A DNA stretch of 11,505 nt from Pyrodictiaceae archaeon (GTDB taxonomy: Archaea; Thermoproteota; Thermoprotei_A; Sulfolobales; Pyrodictiaceae). The notes beneath the pieces were generated by a model, which searched no databases, was not told the DNA's origin, and saw only the letters and a list, made by a program, of their open reading frames with translations. The position numbers and the translations under genes are program-made. Location: contig JALTZQ010000176.1 of NCBI GenBank assembly GCA_027046105.1, positions 1-11,505 of the forward strand, given 5' to 3'. Below are positions 7,085 to 11,505 of this stretch, piece after piece; positions within the stretch are counted from its first letter, which is position 1; every line of letters begins with the position of its first letter.

Positions 7085-7481
7085 CCATTACAGGTCTAAA
7101 CTTAATCCCGTATACTATTAGCCCGTAGTCACCGTCTACACTAAGCCTTCGAAAGACGGCTTCGACACGCATGTTCGTCTTAGCTTCGCTCGGGTCGATA
7201 TCAACTAGGGGTGCAACAACTCTTGTTCCATCATCAAGTATTATACTGGCAATAATGGCTGGTGAACTGTCTCTATGGCCTTCGGGAACATTGTATAGCA
7301 CGGTGAAGGATTCTACCCTACCCCTCCGTGGAAGCTCAACTTGTTTAACATCCTTTGCTCCACAGTAGGGGCATTTAGGTCTTGGAGGAAAATGCCTCTT
7401 GCCACATTTCTGGCACTCACCGCCAACGAGGCGATACCTGGGTACACGGTTACGCCATATACGTGCAGGAGAGATATTCAT
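7041..7481 (-). CDS. DUF35 Zn-ribbon/OB-fold protein of the thiolase/HMG-CoA synthase complex
   Basis: Small scaffold protein that bridges thiolase and HMG-CoA synthase. In the Methanothermococcus complex the homologue helps form a shared CoA-binding site that passes acetoacetyl-CoA between the two enzymes. The 146 residues contain a rubredoxin-like zinc ribbon with C23-x2-C26 and C37-x2-C40, followed by an OB-fold of alternating strands from about 50 to 130 (for example [16 protein letters not shown] at 53-68 and [10 protein letters not shown] at 96-105). All four zinc ligands are present. The last 15 residues or so are a Gly/Glu/Arg-rich tail encoded in the region overlapping the HMG-CoA reductase gene. 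GGGTGG lies about 10 bases before the ATG at 7479-7481, and the thiolase stop is 23 bases upstream, consistent with translation from one operon message. The family identity is firm; the scaffold role is carried over from the methanogen complex. Confidence 0.92.
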   Translation of the reverse strand: MNISPARIWRNRVPRYRLVGGECQKCGKRHFPPRPKCPYCGAKDVKQVELPRRGRVESFTVLYNVPEGHRDSSPAIIASIILDDGTRVVAPLVDIDPSEAKTNMRVEAVFRRLSVDGDYGLIVYGIKFRPVMDGSRGGEDRAGESG

Positions 7482-7504
7482 GGCCTATACCCACCCTCAT
7501 TGAT

Positions 7505-8659
7505 TTATGCTCTACGTACCACGCATGCAATAGCTGAGGACCCAAGTCCTCCGAGACTTATAACAAGCCCATTCTCAGCTCCCGAGACACGTACTCCGGG
7601 GAAGTCTCCGCGGAGTTGCATTGTAACCTCAGCTACCTGGTATACTCCAGTAGCGCCAACGGGATGGCCACGTGCCTTCAATCCTCCACTAGGATTTACT
7701 GTTGGCTTGTCTCCTGGATGGAATCTGCCTTCAGCTAGCATTTTGGCTGCTTTTCCTTTCTCAGCGAGCCCAGATTCTTCAAGAAGAAGCATAGCCGTAA
7801 TGGTGTATTCGTCGTGTAGCTCTACAACGTCAATGTCATTGATTTCCGTTTTTGCCCTACTCAGGGCCTGCTCTACTGCTAGCCGTGCAGTAGGGATCGT
7901 ATCCAGATCCCCACGTATGGATAGCACTGTATCGTCACTAGCCAACCCGAAACCAGCTAACTCAACCAACCCATCGATGCCTTGTCGTCGAGCAAGATCC
8001 TCACTAGCGAGTACTATAGCAGCAGCTCCATCTCCTACAGGGCTTGTGTCAAGAACCCTAATAGGGTCAGATACGATTTGGCTGCGTTGAACATCTTCCT
8101 TCGTGACCCGTCGTCTTATTTGTGCAAAGGGGTTTTCAGCAGCATTCGTGTGCATCATAACGGGCCATTCGCTGAGCTCATCTCTACTTACACCATACTT
8201 CTCCATGTAATACCTCATTGAGAGGCCTGCTATTGCAGCAGGTGTTATGCCATAATAGCTTTCATAGTCAGAGTCAAGGCTGAGTCCCAAGGCCTTATTC
8301 ACTATGGCTGAAGGATAGTCGGTGAGCTTCTCCACGCCTACGACAAGTGCTGCCTCCGCTAGACCAGAAGCCACAAAGGCATAGGCGGTATACACTGCCG
8401 CTAAACCACTCGACTGCCCCGTCTCAACACGTATAGCTGGCCGGTAGCGTAAGCCTAGATTTGATGCTATCTTTGATGCTAAGAGACTCTGTTCTTGGAG
8501 AGTTTCAGCCAACATGCTTGAGGCAATAATGAGCTGCGGCTCTATATCTACCGATGCTAGCGCTTGTGATGCAGCATCTAATGCCAGGTCAACGAGATCC
8601 TTGCCGTAGTGTCGGCCTACGCGGATAAGCCCTACGGATGCAACGTATACGCGTCTCAT
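7505..8659 (-). CDS. Thiolase-family protein lacking the nucleophilic cysteine (Cys to Gln)
   Basis: By position this is the acetoacetyl-CoA thiolase of the mevalonate operon, which would join two acetyl-CoA. The 384 residues fit the archaeal SCP-x-like thiolase subfamily along the full length: VVGVEKLTD at 107-115, SPVGDGAAAIVLAS at 206-219, ELHDEYT at 280-286 with H282, and NPSGGLKARGHPVGATG at 322-338 with H332. The nucleophile motif, normally VEaaCASG-like, reads VETGQSSG at 78-85, so Q82 replaces the catalytic Cys (codon CAG at 8414-8416). The only cysteine in the protein is C379 near the C-terminus. The HNxGG motif expected in archaeal thiolases, or the second Cys of other thiolases, reads ISLGG at 367-371. 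Ordinary thiolase chemistry is therefore unlikely. The start is at ATG 8659; a TTG directly before it is possible, and GGGGTG lies about 10 bases upstream. The HMG-CoA synthase stop is about 25 bases upstream. Confidence 0.92.
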   Translation of the reverse strand: MRRVYVASVGLIRVGRHYGKDLVDLALDAASQALASVDIEPQLIIASSMLAETLQEQSLLASKIASNLGLRYRPAIRVETGQSSGLAAVYTAYAFVASGLAEAALVVGVEKLTDYPSAIVNKALGLSLDSDYESYYGITPAAIAGLSMRYYMEKYGVSRDELSEWPVMMHTNAAENPFAQIRRRVTKEDVQRSQIVSDPIRVLDTSPVGDGAAAIVLASEDLARRQGIDGLVELAGFGLASDDTVLSIRGDLDTIPTARLAVEQALSRAKTEINDIDVVELHDEYTITAMLLLEESGLAEKGKAAKMLAEGRFHPGDKPTVNPSGGLKARGHPVGATGVYQVAEVTMQLRGDFPGVRVSGAENGLVISLGGLGSSAIACVVRRA

Positions 8660-8684
8660 CAAGACGTTACACCCCTAATTAAAG

Positions 8685-9728
8685 CTAAATACGTACATAG
8701 AGTTTGCGATACTTTGCGTAAACAGCATAATCGATGTAGACCTTGTTATTGATGTAGTCGTCTACTTTTGGTGCTAGGTCTTTTCTCTCCTCTATATGGT
8801 CAGTAACTATGATGCTATAGGCATCGCTTCCAGCACCGCTACCGAATGGTGCGAGTAGTATCCTATCACCAGGTCTTGCATGGTCAAGAATACGTGCAAG
8901 GCCTATAAGTGCAGAGCCGTTATAGGTATTGCCTATGAGGGGTGTAACGAGTCCTGGTTCAACCTTTTCCCTGGGTATACCTAGGCGTGCTGCCACACGT
9001 AGAGGGAATTTGCCATTGGGCTGGTGGAAGACCGCGTAGTCAAAGTCGGTGGGTTTTAGCCCAAGTTTCTCCATAAGCCCTTTTACAGCTGATTCGATGT
9101 GATGGAAATATGCTGGTTCACCTGTGAATCCTTCACCATGTAGAGGATAGGGACTTCCCTCTCTACGCCAGAAGTCAGGTGTATCAGTCACGTAAGTGTA
9201 GAAGCCTTCGACAACAGCTACTGCATCATCGCGAGGACCTATAACAAAAGCAGCGCCCCCACTAGATGCTGTGAACTCTAATACATCACCAGGATTCGCT
9301 TGAGCAGTATCAGCACCTACAACGAGAGCGTACTCTACGTGGTGAGATTCTACTAGTGCGAGCGATGCACGTATACCTTCACTGGCTGCTCTACAAGCGA
9401 ATTCAAGGTCAGAAGCCATTGTGTTAGGGGTTATACCTAGGGCTTCAGCGACTAGTGTTGCTGAGGGTTTTACAGCATAGGGTTTTGACTCTGTTCCAAA
9501 GAATACAGCCTCGATTCTTGAGGGCTCTATGCTAGCTCTACGTATGGCATTATATGCTGCTTCTACACCAATAGTCACGGCGTCCTCGTCTACATTAGCT
9601 ACGGCCTTCTCGACTATGCCTAGTTCTTTTGTTACACCCGGGTCATATCCCCACAGCTTTGCTATCTCTGTGGCTTTCACTCTAAATCGCGGAATATAGA
9701 CTCCCCAGCCAGTAATGCCTGCTCTCAT
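8685..9728 (-). CDS. Hydroxymethylglutaryl-CoA synthase, archaeal type
   Basis: Condenses acetoacetyl-CoA with acetyl-CoA to HMG-CoA; cytosolic, and in archaea part of a complex with thiolase and the DUF35 protein. The 347-residue length is that of the archaeal enzymes. The catalytic triad is intact: E80 in [13 protein letters not shown] (77-89), C112 in [11 protein letters not shown] (109-119) and H235 in FHQPNGKFP (234-242). Other family signs are [12 protein letters not shown] (137-148), [10 protein letters not shown] (155-164), [12 protein letters not shown] (267-278) and [12 protein letters not shown] (292-303). The ATG at 9726-9728 has GGTG five bases upstream, and a strong TATA box lies 34-40 bases upstream. 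It is the first gene of a four-gene minus-strand operon with thiolase, DUF35 protein and HMG-CoA reductase. Nothing appears degenerate here, in contrast to the thiolase that follows. Confidence 0.97.
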   Translation of the reverse strand: MRAGITGWGVYIPRFRVKATEIAKLWGYDPGVTKELGIVEKAVANVDEDAVTIGVEAAYNAIRRASIEPSRIEAVFFGTESKPYAVKPSATLVAEALGITPNTMASDLEFACRAASEGIRASLALVESHHVEYALVVGADTAQANPGDVLEFTASSGGAAFVIGPRDDAVAVVEGFYTYVTDTPDFWRREGSPYPLHGEGFTGEPAYFHHIESAVKGLMEKLGLKPTDFDYAVFHQPNGKFPLRVAARLGIPREKVEPGLVTPLIGNTYNGSALIGLARILDHARPGDRILLAPFGSGAGSDAYSIIVTDHIEERKDLAPKVDDYINNKVYIDYAVYAKYRKLYVRI

Positions 9729-9761
9729 TAAGGCACCGTAAGCAGGAAGGAGGGGAGGTAG

Positions 9762-9768
9762 TATAAAA
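9762..9768 (-). promoter_or_regulatory. TATA box of the mevalonate operon
   Basis: Minus-strand TTTTATA is centred about 37 bases before the HMG-CoA synthase ATG. With the usual archaeal spacing, transcription would begin about 10-12 bases before the ATG, leaving a short leader that just contains the GGTG ribosome-binding site at 9734-9737. This is the best promoter in the window. Confidence 0.6.
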
Positions 9769-9835
9769 GGGTGTTGCGTTCGACGGTGTCATTTCGGTGT
9801 CTTATACGGCTAGTGTCGATTACACGGTGATGGTG

Positions 9836-10801
9836 CTATGTTTTCGCGTGAAGCCAGCAAGCTACGAAGTGGTTCTCATCTATCTCGACTAGTGGTGGTT
9901 CCTCTCTACGACATATGTCCATAACGTGCTGGCAGCGTGGATGGAACCTGCAGCCAGCGGGAGGATCTCTCAAGTCTGGAGGTTGACCTGGAATGTAGGC
10001 GAGTTTCGTCTTTGGCCCACGTAGGCGTGGTATAGCCCTTAGCAATGCTTGAGTGTATGGATGCGAAGGGTTATTGTATACTTTTTCTGCAGGGCCGTAT
10101 TCCACGATTTTTCCGGCATACATTATTGCTATCTTGTCTGCTAGCTCAGCTATTACACTTAGATCGTGGCTAATTAGGATTAAACTCATCTTAAGATCCT
10201 GTTTAAGCTTCTTTAGCAAGTTTAGTATCTGTGCTTGTACTATTGTGTCCAATGCGGTAGTAGGTTCGTCAGCGATAACAATCTTTGGCCTTAGAGCTAG
10301 TGCCATTGCTATGACCACTCGTTGCTTTTGGCCGCCACTAAGTTCGTGTGGATAGCGGCGAACCATTGACTCGTCTAGACCAACCATTTTCAAGAGTTCA
10401 CCAGCTTTTTCCATGGCTTCTTTCTTTGGCATTCCTTCGTGAAGCATGAAGATTTCAGCAATTTGGTATCCTACAGTATATACAGGATTAAGTGCATTCA
10501 TTGCACCTTGGAAAATCATACTAATCTTCTTCCAACGGACATTTCTACGTATCTCAGATTCACTCATCCTTGTAATATCCTCACCATCTACCAGAATCCT
10601 TCCACCGACAATTCTCCCTGGAGGAGGTACTAGACGGATTAACGCATATGCAAGAGTTGATTTGCCACAACCAGATTCACCAGCTATACCGAGAACCTCC
10701 CCTTCCCTTAGCGCTAGGTTCACGCTATCAACAGCCTTTACAATACCCCTAAGAGTATAGTAGTAGACACGAAGATCTTGGACCTCCAATATAGTAGACA
10801 T
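9836..10801 (-). CDS. Oligopeptide/dipeptide ABC transporter ATPase, OppD/DppD type
   Basis: Cytoplasmic ATPase that would power import of peptides, or in archaea often oligosaccharides, through an Opp/Dpp-type permease. The 321 residues show Walker A GESGCGKST at 41-49, Q98 of the Q-loop, signature LSGGQKQR at 154-161, Walker B IVIADEP at 174-180 with E179, and H212 of the H-loop in SHD. The C-terminal oligopeptide-type extension contains PGQPPDLRDPPAGC (271-284) and four cysteines (C284, C290, C297, C315). In some Opp/Dpp ATPases such cysteines hold an iron-sulfur cluster. The start is at ATG 10799-10801; no good ribosome-binding site is seen. No permease, second ATPase or binding-protein gene lies on either side within the window: a DsbA-like gene is upstream and the mevalonate operon downstream. 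The rest of the transporter would have to be upstream of 11505 or elsewhere. All catalytic motifs are intact. Confidence 0.94.
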   Translation of the reverse strand: MSTILEVQDLRVYYYTLRGIVKAVDSVNLALREGEVLGIAGESGCGKSTLAYALIRLVPPPGRIVGGRILVDGEDITRMSESEIRRNVRWKKISMIFQGAMNALNPVYTVGYQIAEIFMLHEGMPKKEAMEKAGELLKMVGLDESMVRRYPHELSGGQKQRVVIAMALALRPKIVIADEPTTALDTIVQAQILNLLKKLKQDLKMSLILISHDLSVIAELADKIAIMYAGKIVEYGPAEKVYNNPSHPYTQALLRAIPRLRGPKTKLAYIPGQPPDLRDPPAGCRFHPRCQHVMDICRREEPPLVEIDENHFVACWLHAKT

Positions 10802-10885
10802 TAGGTATACGCCCCGCTCACCCTATGTCGCGTGACCATACTGTGGCTTGAATATGTGTACCAGGCGTAAGCAAGGAGCTAGCCC

Positions 10886-10895
10886 AAAAATAAAA
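10886..10895 (-). terminator. T-rich run, possible terminator of the DsbA-like gene
   Basis: Minus-strand TTTTATTTTT lies about 100 bases after the DsbA-like stop and 85 bases before the ABC ATPase start. Archaeal termination commonly occurs at T-rich runs without a hairpin. The same run could instead be read as a TATA element for the ATPase gene. Confidence 0.3.
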
Positions 10896-10933
10896 CTACT
10901 ACCCATTACGATAGCTTTGTAGAAGAAACTGGT

Positions 10934-10965
10934 TTTACCCGTTAATTTACCCGTTAAACCCGGGT
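10934..10965. repeat. 12-bp perfect tandem repeat plus ACCCGGGT palindrome
   Basis: TTTACCCGTTAA occurs twice without a gap (10934-10945, 10946-10957) and is followed at once by ACCCGGGT (10958-10965), so ACCCG appears three times in 28 bases. A related TACCCATTA is at 10900-10908. The block lies in the 192-bp gap between the DsbA-like gene and the ABC ATPase gene, where an operator would be expected. No known motif is recognised. Confidence 0.45.
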
Positions 10966-10993
10966 CCCAACTCGTATAATGTGCATCGGAGCT

Positions 10994-11505
10994 TTAGGAA
11001 GTGCTTAGGAAGTAGTTGATGATCTCTAGTAATTCTTCCTTTTGAGGTAGACCAGGCACTACAACACCAATGGTGTTTTCTGATCTCCATATAACGATTG
11101 TGGGCGTCCCACGTGCTCCTATTGTTGCGGCTAACTCTTTGCTCTCGCTGAGATACTGGTCGGCGTTCTCGGAGTAACTGCAATCAAGTATTCTATCGAT
11201 AAGGTCTTTTCCAACCTTCTTCTTCAGTTTTAGAAGCATGTCGTCTTCTGATGGTGGTTTACCTTTACTACCAAATATCTTGTAGATCTCTAGGATGGTT
11301 TCCTCAAGTAGCCTTCCATCACTGGTTATGTTGTACAGACAGTATGTAAGTTTGTGGAGGGGTCTAACATCTTCGTGAATTATGAAGTCAACCACGCTAA
11401 ACCTGATTGTGCCATTGTATATCATTTCTCTTAGCTCTGGGTACAGTTTCTCGTAGAATGCTCTACAATAGGGACAAGCATAGTCCTCGAATATGAGCAA
11501 TTGTA
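10994..11505 (-). CDS. DsbA/thioredoxin-like thiol-disulfide oxidoreductase (5'-truncated by window edge)
   Basis: Thioredoxin-fold protein that makes or reshuffles disulfide bonds. The first complete residues in the window read QLLIFEDYACPYCRAF, i.e. the strand before the active site followed by the CPYC redox motif, so the gene begins to the right of the window and a TTG at 11498-11500 is not the true start. The order fits the DsbA-like thioredoxin_4 family: CPYC, a long helical insertion (about 50-110 residues after it), then IGARGTPTIVIW, which carries the cis-proline characteristic of the fold (TPT). The last helix ends in INYFLSTS before the TAA at 10994-10996. The missing N-terminus probably holds a signal peptide or anchor and one strand. 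It may act outside the membrane or, as disulfides are common inside hyperthermophilic crenarchaea, in the cytoplasm; the window does not settle this. Confidence 0.88.
   Translation of the reverse strand, partial: QLLIFEDYACPYCRAFYEKLYPELREMIYNGTIRFSVVDFIIHEDVRPLHKLTYCLYNITSDGRLLEETILEIYKIFGSKGKPPSEDDMLLKLKKKVGKDLIDRILDCSYSENADQYLSESKELAATIGARGTPTIVIWRSENTIGVVVPGLPQKEELLEIINYFLSTS

Noticed and set aside
7341..8090. A 249-codon plus-strand ORF opposite the DUF35 and thiolase genes
   Set aside because: It is antisense to two well-recognised conserved genes, is very Ser/Pro/Thr-rich, and is a typical reverse-strand shadow.
8385..8445. Frameshift or sequencing error hiding the thiolase cysteine
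   Set aside because: The reading frame is continuous with conserved sequence on both sides, and changing CAG to a Cys codon would need at least two substitutions (three for TGC).
10947..11183. A 78-codon minus-strand ORF overlapping the end of the DsbA-like gene
   Set aside because: It is a frame-shifted shadow of the conserved thioredoxin-fold reading frame.
1..11505. CRISPR array, insertion sequence, toxin-antitoxin or other defence island
   Set aside because: No regularly spaced repeats beyond the single 12-bp tandem pair, no transposase, Cas, nuclease or toxin-like protein, and no terminal inverted repeats. The genes are housekeeping or metabolic.

Overview
The window looks like a chromosomal segment of a hyperthermophilic crenarchaeon (Thermoproteota, most likely a Desulfurococcales/Pyrodictiaceae-type organism). 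The case rests on an archaeal-type HMG-CoA synthase/thiolase/DUF35/HMG-CoA reductase gene cluster, an archaeal M32 carboxypeptidase close to the Pyrococcus enzyme, frequent GTG and TTG starts, A/T-rich TATA-type promoter boxes and tightly packed genes. The taxonomic placement is inference from gene content, not a database match.

Layout. 1-895 (minus): 3'-truncated HtpX-type M48 membrane protease, preceded by 943-1533 (minus), a YjjX/DUF84 inosine/xanthosine triphosphatase; the two are probably cotranscribed. 1796-2281 (plus): small protein predicted to have an SRPBCC/START-like fold. 2360-2434: a very GC-rich inverted-repeat island that could be a structured RNA, directly in front of the promoter of 2463-3998 (plus), an M32 thermostable carboxypeptidase. 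3995-5307 (minus): a membrane-anchored protein of unknown function and a winged-helix/coiled-coil protein; the first converges on the carboxypeptidase gene and the two stop codons share the four bases TTAA. 5308-5830: 523 bases with no convincing gene but several hairpins. 5831-9728 (minus): a four-gene operon (HMG-CoA synthase, thiolase, DUF35 Zn-ribbon/OB protein, HMG-CoA reductase) with a clear TATA box, covering the route from acetyl-CoA to mevalonate for isoprenoid membrane lipids. 9836-10801 (minus): OppD/DppD-type peptide transporter ATPase without neighbouring permease genes. 10994-11505 (minus): 5'-truncated DsbA-like thiol-disulfide oxidoreductase.

The most interesting observation is in the mevalonate operon. 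The thiolase has glutamine (Q82) where thiolases carry the nucleophilic cysteine, and it has no other cysteine near the active site, while its presumed partners, HMG-CoA synthase and HMG-CoA reductase, keep all their catalytic residues. The local sequence resembles the KSQ decarboxylating ketosynthases of polyketide loading modules, in which Cys is also replaced by Gln. The protein may be a structural subunit of the thiolase/DUF35/HMG-CoA synthase channelling complex, or it may do different chemistry. Second-tier observations are the two candidate structured-RNA regions, a 12-bp perfect tandem repeat, and an ACTATAA/TTATAGT palindrome upstream of the winged-helix gene.
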